DNA of 32,130 nt from Flemingiibacterium sp045634005 (GCA_045634005.1 JAZQZL010000051.1:1-32130), one strand, 5' to 3'; positions 24,255-31,434 are shown, numbered from the stretch's first letter. The notes: a model not told the origin generated them from the letters alone. Made by a program: numbers and translations.

Positions 24255-24258
24255 TCAA

Positions 24259-24295
24259 AAACGGCAGTTTTGCCAAATTGACGAAACTGCCGTTT
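24259..24295 (-). terminator. Terminator of the LysR gene
   Basis: AAACGGCAGTTT (24259-24270) pairs perfectly with AAACTGCCGTTT (24284-24295) around a 13-base loop. Read on the minus strand it ends in a T run. T runs on both sides make it potentially bidirectional. Confidence 0.8.
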
Positions 24296-24365
24296 TTTTG
24301 TGTGAATTTGCTTTTACTTGAACAGAAAAAGCCTGATAAAATCTGACTTTTTTAACATTTGCCGT

Positions 24366-25289
24366 TTACCTGACAAACGCCTCTCTTGACACAGAAAGTG
24401 CTTCGATGAATGCTTTATCAAGCTTTGTAAGCCTGTAGCCCTTGTGGTGTATCAAAACGTCCTTATACACCTTCTTGTTACCCTCGCAAACGCGCTGTAC
24501 GAGGTCGTATCGCTTAAGCATTTTAGCAGAAGCAGGTGATACCCACATAAAGGTGTTGGGATTTTCGGCAAGCAGCTCAAACTGACTTGCACGCTCAAAA
24601 ACGAATATTCGCCGTCCGATCTTGTCGGGCAGCTCCTCACGGAACACCTTTGACATCGGAAGTGAGGGAACGTACGGATCGGCGTGCGCGATTTCGATAA
24701 ACGAGGAAAGGTCGTCATGAGTGATTATTTCCTTAACGGATAAGGGGTTGTAACGACTCATAATCAGGACATATGAAAATTCTGCGACCAAATCGTGCGC
24801 AAGGCCTTTTTCCTCGAACATAGAGGAGTAATATTTGTCATAGCTCTCGGCGTATCTGATGATGCCGAGCTTAAACTCGTTGGTTAAAACGTTGTTTATC
24901 GTTTTTTTGGAGTTCGTTTCCTTATAGTGTATTTCAACGTCCGTGTCGCCGATATTCTTTGAAAACTCCGTAAGCGCGGCGGAAATATACGACGCGCGGG
25001 GAACGGAGATCGAAAATTTGCGCTTATTATGCGAACCGTCACGGTAGGACAGCTCAAGCTTCTCGATTCGCAGAAGAATATCGCGTGCATATTCGATAAA
25101 CTCCTCGCCGTCGGGTGTCAGCACCATACCCTTGGAGCTTCTTTTGAATATCGAAATGCCAAGGTCTGCTTCAAGCTCCTTTATGGAGCGGCTTAAGTTG
25201 GGCGGTGCTATCATAAGCGCATCTGCTGCTTTGTTGAGCGAGCCGTGCTTTGCGATCTCGACCGCGTATTTTGCGTGTAATATGTTCAT
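24366..25289 (-). CDS. LysR family transcriptional regulator
   Basis: A 307-residue LysR-type regulator. The N-terminal winged helix-turn-helix (HAKYAVEIAKHGSLNKAADALMIAPPNLSRSIKELEADLGISIFKRSSKGMVLT, split here only for description as residues 5-58) is typical. The remainder is the two-lobed periplasmic-binding-like effector domain, more divergent than the first part. AAAGGATA precedes the ATG. It lies 39 bases after yqhQ on the same strand and may be co-transcribed. It is upstream of adhE but separated from it by a terminator; target and ligand are unknown. Confidence 0.92.
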   Translation of the reverse strand: MNILHAKYAVEIAKHGSLNKAADALMIAPPNLSRSIKELEADLGISIFKRSSKGMVLTPDGEEFIEYARDILLRIEKLELSYRDGSHNKRKFSISVPRASYISAALTEFSKNIGDTDVEIHYKETNSKKTINNVLTNEFKLGIIRYAESYDKYYSSMFEEKGLAHDLVAEFSYVLIMSRYNPLSVKEIITHDDLSSFIEIAHADPYVPSLPMSKVFREELPDKIGRRIFVFERASQFELLAENPNTFMWVSPASAKMLKRYDLVQRVCEGNKKVYKDVLIHHKGYRLTKLDKAFIEALSVSREAFVR

Positions 25290-25328
25290 ATAGGGTATCC
25301 TTTCGCGCCGCTTTATAGGGTGCGTTCT

Positions 25329-26303
25329 TTAGAGATTATCTGCGTCCTTGTTTTCGGGAATAACGGCTTCCATCGCGGCGATAGCGCACTCGATCATTTT
25401 GTCGTCAGGCTCATGAACGGTCACGCGCTGGAGCCACATACCGGGGGCGGCAATTATACGCGTGAGGAAATTGTCGTGACGTCCGCAGAGCTTGATAAGC
25501 TCGTAGCCGATGCCCATTGTAATGGGAAGCAGGAGAAGCTTTATAGCAGCGCGGAGAAGGTGATTTATCTCAACTCCTGCGATACTCTCGGGAATGAGCA
25601 TACCGATGAAAATACCGACGATGATCATAAGTATCATAAACGACGTGCCGCATCTCGGGTGGAAGCGTCTTTGCGGACGGATGTTTTCAACCGTCAGCTC
25701 AAGACCTGCCTCGTATGCGAATATCGTTTTATGCTCCGCACCGTGATACTGAAACGTCTTTCGTACGTCCTTGACAAGGCACATCGCTGCAACATATCCT
25801 ACAAACAGCGCAAGCTTGAGTATACCCTCGAAGGCGGATTTAGTCACGGAGCTTGCAAAAAACGCTTCGGCTCCTGTGCCGACTGTGAGGTTTTGGATAA
25901 GCGAGAAAAGGAAGGAGGGAAGCCATATAAAGAGTACTACGGAAAGCGCGACACCAAGTACGCCGCCGATTGCCGCGGCGACTCCCATAAGCTTCGATTC
26001 CTTATTCTTTTGTTCCTCGGTCTGCGCCGCATCATCCTCGGGCATAGCGATCTCTGCCGAGCGCATAAGCGCCTTGTAGCCTATCTTCATCGAGTCGATA
26101 AAGCTGAATACGCCGCGGATTATCGGCATTTTAAGTATCTTCGGCTTCTTTGCAGTGCCTGCTGCACATTCCTCGAGAACGATCTCTCCTGCAGGATTGC
26201 GGACCGCCATAACGGTCCTTTCGAGACCGCGCATCATAATACCTTCAATAAGTGCCTGACCGCCTATCGAGGTTTTTTTACAAGTACAGTTTTTTTCGGA
26301 CAA
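25329..26303 (-). CDS. yqhQ: DUF1385 membrane protein YqhQ
   Basis: A 324-residue conserved membrane protein of unknown function. The signature IGGQALIEGIMMRG is near the N-terminus, HGAEHKTIFAYE and RFHPRCGTSFMILM are central, and there are four to five hydrophobic segments (including GVAAAIGGVLGVALSVVLFI and IMIIVGIFIGML-like stretches). I chose the TTG at 26303 because GAGGT lies seven bases before it and the promoter's predicted start is near 26340. The upstream in-frame ATG at 26327 would leave a leader of only about 13 bases with no ribosome site. In many Firmicutes YqhQ lies near prmC/prfA or rpmE; not here. Confidence 0.92.
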   Translation of the reverse strand: MSEKNCTCKKTSIGGQALIEGIMMRGLERTVMAVRNPAGEIVLEECAAGTAKKPKILKMPIIRGVFSFIDSMKIGYKALMRSAEIAMPEDDAAQTEEQKNKESKLMGVAAAIGGVLGVALSVVLFIWLPSFLFSLIQNLTVGTGAEAFFASSVTKSAFEGILKLALFVGYVAAMCLVKDVRKTFQYHGAEHKTIFAYEAGLELTVENIRPQRRFHPRCGTSFMILMIIVGIFIGMLIPESIAGVEINHLLRAAIKLLLLPITMGIGYELIKLCGRHDNFLTRIIAAPGMWLQRVTVHEPDDKMIECAIAAMEAVIPENKDADNL

Positions 26304-26346
26304 TTTATTTACCTCTGTTAAAATCATTTTTTAGATATACATAAAT

Positions 26347-26375
26347 ATTATAAACCTTTTTTCGTTCCTTGTCAA
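26347..26375 (-). promoter_or_regulatory. Consensus sigma-A promoter of yqhQ
   Basis: On the minus strand TTGACA (26375-26370), a spacer of exactly 17 bases and TATAAT (26352-26347): a perfect consensus. The predicted start near 26340 supports the TTG start at 26303. Confidence 0.85.
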
Positions 26376-26414
26376 TGACGTTACTGTAAACATTGTGCCA
26401 AAGTGTATATTCAC

Positions 26415-26443
26415 TTGACATACGCTCGCTTTTTTGGTATAAT
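26415..26443 (+). promoter_or_regulatory. Consensus sigma-A promoter of the multi-CxxC gene
   Basis: TTGACA (26415-26420), 17 bases, TATAAT (26438-26443): a second perfect consensus, divergent from the yqhQ promoter with 39 bases between the -35 boxes. Confidence 0.85.
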
Positions 26444-26475
26444 ATACGAAGTAAATCTTGAAAGGATTTGTTGAT

Positions 26476-27129
26476 ATGATTTTAGGCTCAAGAGAAACCT
26501 GCATCGCTTACCGTTGTCCGTACTGCACGCAGGGTATAAAGAGTATGGTGGGCGTGTTTGCGCTGTCGGGTGCTATGAAGAAGCTCAAGTGCTCGTGTAA
26601 CGCGAGCGAGCTTACTATAAACCACACGAGCGACGGGAAGCTTCGCATCACCGCTCCGTGTCTGCTTTGCGGCGGCGAGCACACGTTCGTTATAAGCTCA
26701 AATCTCTTTTTTAAAAAGGAGCTTTTTGTGTACCAGTGTCCGCAAACTGCATTCGACCTTGTATTTATCGGCACGGAGGAGGCTGTTTCTGCGGCGCTCG
26801 AGAACTCGGAAAAGGAGCTTAACAGTCTTTTAAAGGAAATGGGGCTTGAAAGCCTCGACAAGCTTCTCGGAGAGATTGACCGTCCTGACGATGACGAGCC
26901 GTGCGATCCTATGATATACGACACTGTAATGTTCGTTATACGCGACCTTATTGAGGGCGGCGACGTTTCCTGTTGCTGTGACGAGGGCGACTACGACGTT
27001 GCCGTGTCCGACGATCACGTTAAGGTATTCTGCCGTAATTGCGGTGCATCGAAGGATATACCGACGGACAGCGAGCTTGCAGCGAGAGCATTTGTCGAAA
27101 CCACTCACCTAAAGCTTGAAAAGCTTTAA
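26476..27129 (+). CDS. Multi-CxxC zinc-ribbon-like hypothetical protein
   Basis: A 217-residue soluble protein of no family I recognise. Cysteine pairs are spread along it: CPYC (near residue 14), CSC (near 39), CLLC (near 62), a CCC cluster (near 163) and CRNC (near 184), so two or more zinc ribbons are likely. A central region (ALENSEKELNSLLKEMGLESLDKLLGEI) looks helical, and the acidic DDDEPCDPMIYD follows. AAAGGA precedes the ATG at 26476; an in-frame TTG at 26458 would lie closer to the -10 box. A perfect sigma-A promoter suggests strong vegetative expression. The next gene is a sporulation-type peptide with its own promoter signals. Confidence 0.82.
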   Translation: MILGSRETCIAYRCPYCTQGIKSMVGVFALSGAMKKLKCSCNASELTINHTSDGKLRITAPCLLCGGEHTFVISSNLFFKKELFVYQCPQTAFDLVFIGTEEAVSAALENSEKELNSLLKEMGLESLDKLLGEIDRPDDDEPCDPMIYDTVMFVIRDLIEGGDVSCCCDEGDYDVAVSDDHVKVFCRNCGASKDIPTDSELAARAFVETTHLKLEKL

Positions 27130-27139
27130 AATATCCGTA

Positions 27140-27165
27140 ACAAAAAACTCACGGCGACATAGTAT
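27140..27165 (+). promoter_or_regulatory. Candidate sigma-K or sigma-E promoter of the 31-residue peptide
   Basis: AC at 27140-27141 and CATAGTAT at 27158-27165 fit the mother-cell pattern AC-16/17-CATANNNTA except the last base. The predicted start near 27172 coincides with the first base of a structured leader. Confidence 0.3.
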
Positions 27166-27172
27166 GAAAGTA

Positions 27173-27234
27173 GGGAGCGAGGCTCACCGATAGGCGGTGC
27201 GCAAACTCCCACACGTACACGCATTAAGCGTGTG
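27173..27234 (+). ncRNA. Structured 5' leader of the 31-residue peptide gene
   Basis: GGGAG (27173-27177) pairs with CTCCC (27206-27210), enclosing CACCG (27185-27189) and CGGTG (27195-27199). A second hairpin ACACGC/GCGTGT (27217-27222, 27228-27233) follows, and an alternative pairing CACACG (27210-27215) with CGTGTG (27229-27234) excludes it. The ribosome site AGGAG lies directly after. Could be RNA stabilisation or regulation; no known riboswitch class recognised. Confidence 0.35.
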
Positions 27235-27248
27235 CATAGGAGATTACT

Positions 27249-27344
27249 ATGAATAACTGCCTTTGCAACGTATTCGACGACAAGTGCGTATGGCTCATTA
27301 TCATCGCGCTTCTCATTATCTTCTGTGGCTGCGGCTGCAACTGA
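27249..27344 (+). CDS. 31-residue Cys-rich single-span sporulation-type peptide
   Basis: A short gene: MNNCLCNVF, DDKCVW, then the hydrophobic LIIIALLIIF and the tail CGCGCN, with six cysteines flanking one membrane segment. AGGAG lies seven bases before the ATG and a strong terminator follows. It resembles the many small YjcZ/YczN-type and Clostridial Cys-rich sporulation peptides, which are usually missed because of size. Mother-cell promoter-like bases upstream agree with that. Function is unknown; assembly in the spore envelope is an inference. Confidence 0.75.
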   Translation: MNNCLCNVFDDKCVWLIIIALLIIFCGCGCN

Positions 27345-27361
27345 TAAGTAAATAAAAACAG

Positions 27362-27391
27362 CGCCAAGGCAAAAGCCTTGGCGGTGTTTTT
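27362..27391 (+). terminator. Terminator after the 31-residue peptide
   Basis: CGCCAAGGC (27362-27370) and GCCTTGGCG (27375-27383) form a perfect nine-base stem with an AAAA loop, followed by TGTTTTTT. Confidence 0.85.
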
Positions 27392-27433
27392 TGTTTTAGA
27401 GGTATAACAACATAATAAATTTTGCCGTATCTA

Positions 27434-27462
27434 TTGAAATTTGAAAATCTTTGTGCTATACT
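27434..27462 (+). promoter_or_regulatory. Sigma-A promoter of the metallophosphoesterase gene
   Basis: TTGAAA (27434-27439), 17 bases, TATACT (27457-27462) with an extended TGC before the -10. The start codon is 32 bases further on. Confidence 0.75.
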
Positions 27463-27493
27463 TAAATCAGAAAAAATCCACGGAGGACTTAAA

Positions 27494-28420
27494 ATGGAAA
27501 AGGATATAATTTTCGGTATATGCGCGGACGTTCATCAGCGCGATATTTATGATGCAACCGATAAGATAACCAAGTTTGTAAACGAGGCTCACGAGCGCGG
27601 CGCGAAGTTCATTATCGAGCTTGGCGACTTTGTTCTTGACAACGAAGCAGGCCGCAAGCTCCTTAAAGAATGGAACAAGTTTAACGGCCCGACCTATCAC
27701 GTGCTCGGCAACCACGACTGTGAGCACGGCGGTAAGGGACCTACTATGGCACTGACCGGCCAGCCCTCGAACTACTACAGCTTCGACTGCGGCGCGTATC
27801 ACTTCATCGTACTCGACACCAACTATTTTAAGGACGGCGGCGAGTATCACGACTACGGCGACAACAACTACCACAAGGATTTCTTCAACTGCTACATCCC
27901 GACCGAGCAGCTCGAATGGCTTGCGGCAGACATCGACGCTACCGACAAGCGTTGCTTCATCTTCACTCACGCGACTCTCGCACTCGGCGACTGGACTGTC
28001 TATAACATCCATGATTTTCAGGACGTTATCTGGCGCGCTAACGAGAAGGCAGGCTTTAACAAGGTAACTATGTGCTTCTCGGGACACGACCACGCTGACG
28101 AGCACCTTTTCAAGGGCGGCGTACACTATATGATAGTCAACAGTATGTGCCACAAGTACATCGGTCCGAAGTACGTTGACGAGTCGTACTACAACGCAGA
28201 GGTAAAGGCTCAGTTTAACGAGCCGCTCAAGCATATCGCACGCTATAAGGATCCGCTTTACGCGTTCGTACAGCTCAAGTCGAACGGTCTTATCCGCATT
28301 ATCGGCAAGCAGTCCGAATACGTTGACTACAGCCCGCTCGAGCTTCACTGGGAGCACTATACGGCACCGCAGATCGCATACCGCGAGTTCTGGATGAACG
28401 GTCTTTGCGAGGAAAAGTAA
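27494..28420 (+). CDS. Calcineurin-like metallophosphoesterase
   Basis: A 308-residue cytosolic metallophosphoesterase with the complete dinuclear metal motifs: CADVHQRD (D-x-H), IIELGDFV (GD), VLGNHDCEHG (GNHD), FIFTHATLAL (H) and FSGHDHADE (GHDH). The fold and length suit the Icc/3',5'-cyclic phosphodiesterase-like or phosphohydrolase group; substrate not predictable. I chose the ATG at 27494 with GGAGGA upstream; the frame is open to 27422, which lies before the promoter's start. It is a single-gene transcript between its own promoter and a shared terminator. Confidence 0.92.
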   Translation: MEKDIIFGICADVHQRDIYDATDKITKFVNEAHERGAKFIIELGDFVLDNEAGRKLLKEWNKFNGPTYHVLGNHDCEHGGKGPTMALTGQPSNYYSFDCGAYHFIVLDTNYFKDGGEYHDYGDNNYHKDFFNCYIPTEQLEWLAADIDATDKRCFIFTHATLALGDWTVYNIHDFQDVIWRANEKAGFNKVTMCFSGHDHADEHLFKGGVHYMIVNSMCHKYIGPKYVDESYYNAEVKAQFNEPLKHIARYKDPLYAFVQLKSNGLIRIIGKQSEYVDYSPLELHWEHYTAPQIAYREFWMNGLCEEK

Positions 28421-28428
28421 AAACAAAA

Positions 28429-28455
28429 AGCACCGCATTTTGCGGTGCTTTTTTT
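28429..28455. terminator. Bidirectional terminator shared with the sorE operon
   Basis: AGCACCGCA (28429-28437) pairs with TGCGGTGCT (28441-28449) around TTT; A and T runs flank both sides. It ends the metallophosphoesterase (+) and SorE-like (-) transcripts. Confidence 0.85.
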
Positions 28456-28459
28456 ATGC

Positions 28460-29704
28460 TTATGCGTTGAAGTTTTCTATTACGTACTGCTCGGCCTCGG
28501 CACACCAAAGACCGCCGTTTTTTGCAACTATTGCTGCAAGGTCGGCAAAGCGCTTGTCGCTCTCTCCGAGCCTTTCAAAGTCCTCGATAGCGGTAAGCGG
28601 CATATTAGCGTGCGTGTAGATAAGCTTCTTGCCGCCGGTGAGCTTCGGAAGGTTAAGCGTCGTGTCGATAGCGGCATTCATACCGCCAACGTGTGTAACC
28701 ATTACTGCAGGGTTGATTCTGCCTTCACCGATGAGGTTTACGATGTCCTTTATGTCGTCGGGCGTGCTTCCGCTCGTGCCGGCGTAGTGATGCTGCGCGT
28801 AGTGGACGTTATAGAAGTTTACGGGCGCACTGAACGCTTTGTCCATAGGACCTGCAAAGAAGTTAAGGCAACCGTCAAAGGCGAGAATAGCATCGCCGAG
28901 CTCGACTACTGCGGGTACGGGGGCGTAAACGAACACGTCGTCAAAGCCGGTGCCGCCGGAGATTGCCATAAGCTCATCCTTGTCGCTTGTATTTGCGAAT
29001 ACGAGCTCGATGCCGTCACGCTTTGCTACTTCGGGCGAGAAGATAGACTTCGCGCGCTCAAGTCTTGCGCTGTCGATATCGGTTACAACAACGAGCGAGG
29101 GCTTAACGTCACCGTGTAGCGCGCAGTCGATAGCAACAAGTCCCATAGGACCGCAGCCTGCAAGGATAGCAACCTTGCCGTCAGGCTTTATATTGGTGTA
29201 GGGAATAAAATCACCGTCGAGGTGATAGTTTGCCTTGTAGCCGCGCAGAACGCAGGATGCAGGCTCGATAAGCGAGCCCTTGAAATAAGCGTCGCTATTA
29301 AGCTTTATAAGATAGCCGTTCTTAACGATATGCTCGCAAGCGACGGAGTAGGTGGACACACCGCCGATCTCGCCGAAGGAGTAGCCGATGGTCTGATTGC
29401 CCGGGAGATACGCGAGCACGGGTGGAATGATAACCTTTTCGCCGACTCTGTAATCGTTTTTTAAGTCGTCGCCGACCTCTACGATCTCTGCGCAGAACTC
29501 GTGACCGACGATTACGGGATTTTCGGCTACGTTATCGGGCACGCGAAGGTGCTTCGCACCCTGCATAGCGGTTTTGTAGGTGGACATACAAACGCTGTCG
29601 GAGATTATCTTTATGAGGATATCGCCGGACTTTATCTCGGGAAGGTCAAACTCTTCAAGGCGAAGATCCTTTTCACCGTATAAACGGACTGCTTTTGTCT
29701 TCAT
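28460..29704 (-). CDS. sorE: SorE-like zinc-dependent sugar-phosphate dehydrogenase (L-sorbose 1-phosphate reductase)
   Basis: A 414-residue medium-chain dehydrogenase. It resembles E. coli L-sorbose-1-phosphate reductase along its whole length: VISDSVC-like SDSVCMSTYKTAMQG, VIVGHEFCAEIVEVG, SLIEPASCVLRGYKANYH, ILAGCGPMGLVAIDCAL (nucleotide-binding GxGxxG-type turn), GFDDVFVYAPVPAVVELGDAIL, CLNFFAGP and FYNVHYAQHHYAGTSG. SorE converts L-sorbose 1-phosphate to D-glucitol 6-phosphate with NAD(P)H. The real substrate here may be another ketose 1-phosphate. AAGGTAGC before the ATG overlaps the aldolase stop, so translation is coupled. Recognition is from memory. Confidence 0.8.
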   Translation of the reverse strand: MKTKAVRLYGEKDLRLEEFDLPEIKSGDILIKIISDSVCMSTYKTAMQGAKHLRVPDNVAENPVIVGHEFCAEIVEVGDDLKNDYRVGEKVIIPPVLAYLPGNQTIGYSFGEIGGVSTYSVACEHIVKNGYLIKLNSDAYFKGSLIEPASCVLRGYKANYHLDGDFIPYTNIKPDGKVAILAGCGPMGLVAIDCALHGDVKPSLVVVTDIDSARLERAKSIFSPEVAKRDGIELVFANTSDKDELMAISGGTGFDDVFVYAPVPAVVELGDAILAFDGCLNFFAGPMDKAFSAPVNFYNVHYAQHHYAGTSGSTPDDIKDIVNLIGEGRINPAVMVTHVGGMNAAIDTTLNLPKLTGGKKLIYTHANMPLTAIEDFERLGESDKRFADLAAIVAKNGGLWCAEAEQYVIENFNA

Positions 29705-29713
29705 AATGCTACC

Positions 29714-30583
29714 TTAAACCCTTCCGTTGCTTCCGAACGTGCGGATCTTGGTGCGGATAGCCTCTCTCATACCAACGCGAGCCTCCTCGAATACGAATGC
29801 AGGCCAGGTGGAGGGATTCTTCATAGAGTTAAGCTTATTCTTAAGACCGTTGTTCATTGCGCCTACAACGTCGGAGAAAATGTTGATCTTTGTGATGCCG
29901 TGCGCGATAGCGGTCTTCATCTGATCGTCGGGAGTGCCGCTTCCTCCGTGAAGAACGAGCGGACGGTCGCATACTGCGGTGATCTCGTCGAGGCGGTCGA
30001 TGCGAAGGGTAGGAGTCTTCTTGTAAACGCCGTGCGCGGTGCCTATAGCAACAGCGAGTGCGTCGACGTCGGTGATGTCAACGAACTTTATAACCTCGGA
30101 GGGAAGCGTGAGGGTGTCCTCGGGATCCTCGTTTTCTACGGTGTCGTTCTCATTGCCGACCATAGCGTTGCCAACGTGACCAAGCTCCGCCTCAACGGTA
30201 ACTCCGTTTGCGTGTGCGAACTTAACGATGGTTTCGGTCATTCTTGCATTCTCATCGAAGGGGAGCGCGGAGCCGTCGTACATAACGGAGCTGAAGCCTG
30301 CCGCAACAGCCGCGCGTATGTCCTCTTCGGTAGTAGCGTGGTCGAGGTGCAGACAAACGGGAATGGTGTAGAAATCGGATGCAGCGCGTACCATAGAGGA
30401 GAGAAGATTAAGTCCCTTACCGCCAAGGTCAACACCGAGCATCATAAGAAGTGCGGGCGAGCGCTCCTCCTCGCAGGTGTCGAGAACAGCCTTCATCATT
30501 TCGTAGTTGCTCACGTCGAACGCGGGAATAGCATAGTGGTTTGCCTTTGCGTGCGCGAGCATTTCTTTCATTGTAACTAACAT
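29714..30583 (-). CDS. Class II fructose/tagatose-bisphosphate aldolase family protein
   Basis: A 289-residue zinc-dependent aldolase. Signatures are IPAFDVSNYEMMKAVLDTC at the N-terminus, the Zn-binding block CLHLDHATT, AEVELGHVG-like VEAELGHVG, the GTAHG segment and VLHGGSGTPDDQ. The normal reaction is cleavage of a ketose bisphosphate to glycerone phosphate and an aldehyde phosphate. AAAAGGAG precedes the ATG by seven bases. It is followed nine bases later by sorE, and a divergent DeoR gene faces it. Whether the substrate is fructose, tagatose or sorbose bisphosphate is open. Confidence 0.92.
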   Translation of the reverse strand: MLVTMKEMLAHAKANHYAIPAFDVSNYEMMKAVLDTCEEERSPALLMMLGVDLGGKGLNLLSSMVRAASDFYTIPVCLHLDHATTEEDIRAAVAAGFSSVMYDGSALPFDENARMTETIVKFAHANGVTVEAELGHVGNAMVGNENDTVENEDPEDTLTLPSEVIKFVDITDVDALAVAIGTAHGVYKKTPTLRIDRLDEITAVCDRPLVLHGGSGTPDDQMKTAIAHGITKINIFSDVVGAMNNGLKNKLNSMKNPSTWPAFVFEEARVGMREAIRTKIRTFGSNGRV

Positions 30584-30607
30584 AGTTTTTCTCCTTTTCC
30601 GATGTTA

Positions 30608-30636
30608 TTGACATTTGGATTTTATTCTGATATAAT
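30608..30636 (+). promoter_or_regulatory. Consensus sigma-A promoter of the deoR gene
   Basis: TTGACA (30608-30613), 17 bases, TATAAT (30631-30636): perfect consensus. The predicted start near 30643 lies directly before the 15-bp inverted repeat, so the repeat would be transcribed into the deoR leader. Confidence 0.75.
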
Positions 30637-30663
30637 TATATCATTCAAACATTTCGAAGTCAA
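30635..30663 (-). promoter_or_regulatory. Sigma-A promoter of the aldolase-sorE operon
   Basis: On the minus strand TTGACT (30663-30658), 17 bases, TATAAT (30640-30635). Its -10 overlaps the -10 of the deoR promoter by two bases, and the left arm of the inverted repeat fills its spacer. Confidence 0.75.
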
Positions 30664-30684
30664 TAATTGTTCGAAATGTTTGAA
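30644..30684. promoter_or_regulatory. 15-bp inverted repeat, probable DeoR operator
   Basis: TTCAAACATTTCGAA (30644-30658) and TTCGAAATGTTTGAA (30670-30684) are perfect inverted copies 11 bases apart. A third partial copy TTTCGAAC lies at 30697-30704. Repression by the adjacent DeoR protein is the obvious reading, since DeoR regulators commonly control their own neighbours; this is inference. Confidence 0.65.
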
Positions 30685-30719
30685 AATGAACTGTGTTTCG
30701 AACAAGGAGAACATTGGGA

Positions 30720-31418
30720 ATGGCACTCGAGGGAAGAAAGAAGGATATTTTAGAGCTCCTTTACGAAAGGGGCAAAATATCGGTGTCCGAGCTTTCAGCA
30801 GCTCTGTACGTGTCCGAGATGACAGTCAGACGCGACTTATCTGAAATGGAGAAGGACGGATTTTTACGCCGTTACAGAGGCGGTGCCGTGCTAAAGATAA
30901 ATTCGGGCGAGATGCCGATATCCCAGCGTTTTTTGCTCGACAAGGATGAAAAGGAAGAGCTTTGCGAGAGATGCGAGCAGTTTCTCCATGACGGTATGAC
31001 CGTATTCATCGACAGCTCCTCGACCTGTCAGTATCTGATACCGCACATTCGTAAGTTTAAGAATATAACTATGGTAACAAACTCCGTAAAAGCGCTTCTC
31101 ACTGCGGGGAATATGCACATTCCGTGCATTCTCATCGGCGGTGAGTATTACGAGCACGACATGTGTCTTGTCGGCTCGGTTGCCGAGGAGCACGCGCGAA
31201 GCCTTAACGTTGACATCGCCTTTTTCACGACGGCGGCATACTCAGAGGACGGTATTATCTCGGATTTTGACGTCAGACAGACGATGATTCGCAAAATCCT
31301 GATGAAAAATTCGAAGCAGAACATCTTCCTCTTTGAGAGCTACAAGCTTAATAAAAAATGCCTTTACACGCTCTGTCACAGAGATGACGTGACGGCGGTT
31401 ATCGTGAGCGAGAAATAG
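30720..31418 (+). CDS. DeoR/GlpR family transcriptional regulator
   Basis: A 232-residue sugar-phosphate sensing repressor. The N-terminal DeoR helix-turn-helix is complete (RKKDILELLYERGKISVSEL, ALYVSEMTVRRDLSEMEKDGFLRRYRGGAV). The C-terminal sensor domain has FIDSSSTCQYL, TMVTNSV, LIGGEYYEHDMCLVGSVAEE and DIAFFTTAAYSEDGIISDFD, the isomerase-like fold of the family. I chose the ATG at 30720, nine bases after AAGGAGA; a TTG two codons earlier is possible. It is divergent from the aldolase-sorE operon and probably regulates it and itself. Confidence 0.93.
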   Translation: MALEGRKKDILELLYERGKISVSELSAALYVSEMTVRRDLSEMEKDGFLRRYRGGAVLKINSGEMPISQRFLLDKDEKEELCERCEQFLHDGMTVFIDSSSTCQYLIPHIRKFKNITMVTNSVKALLTAGNMHIPCILIGGEYYEHDMCLVGSVAEEHARSLNVDIAFFTTAAYSEDGIISDFDVRQTMIRKILMKNSKQNIFLFESYKLNKKCLYTLCHRDDVTAVIVSEK

Positions 31419-31434
31419 AAAAAGCACCGCATTT
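31419..31434 (+). other. Orphan left arm of a terminator
   Basis: These 16 bases directly after the deoR stop are identical to 28425-28440, the left arm and loop of the terminator after the metallophosphoesterase. The matching right arm is missing; unrelated sequence follows. Confidence 0.5.

Noticed and set aside
25320..26321. Open frame of about 333 codons antisense to yqhQ
   Set aside because: Shadow of the yqhQ gene, which has family signatures, a promoter and a ribosome site.
27467..28438. Open frame of about 323 codons antisense to the metallophosphoesterase
   Set aside because: The sense strand has complete metallophosphoesterase motifs; the antisense product has no recognisable feature and spans the terminator.
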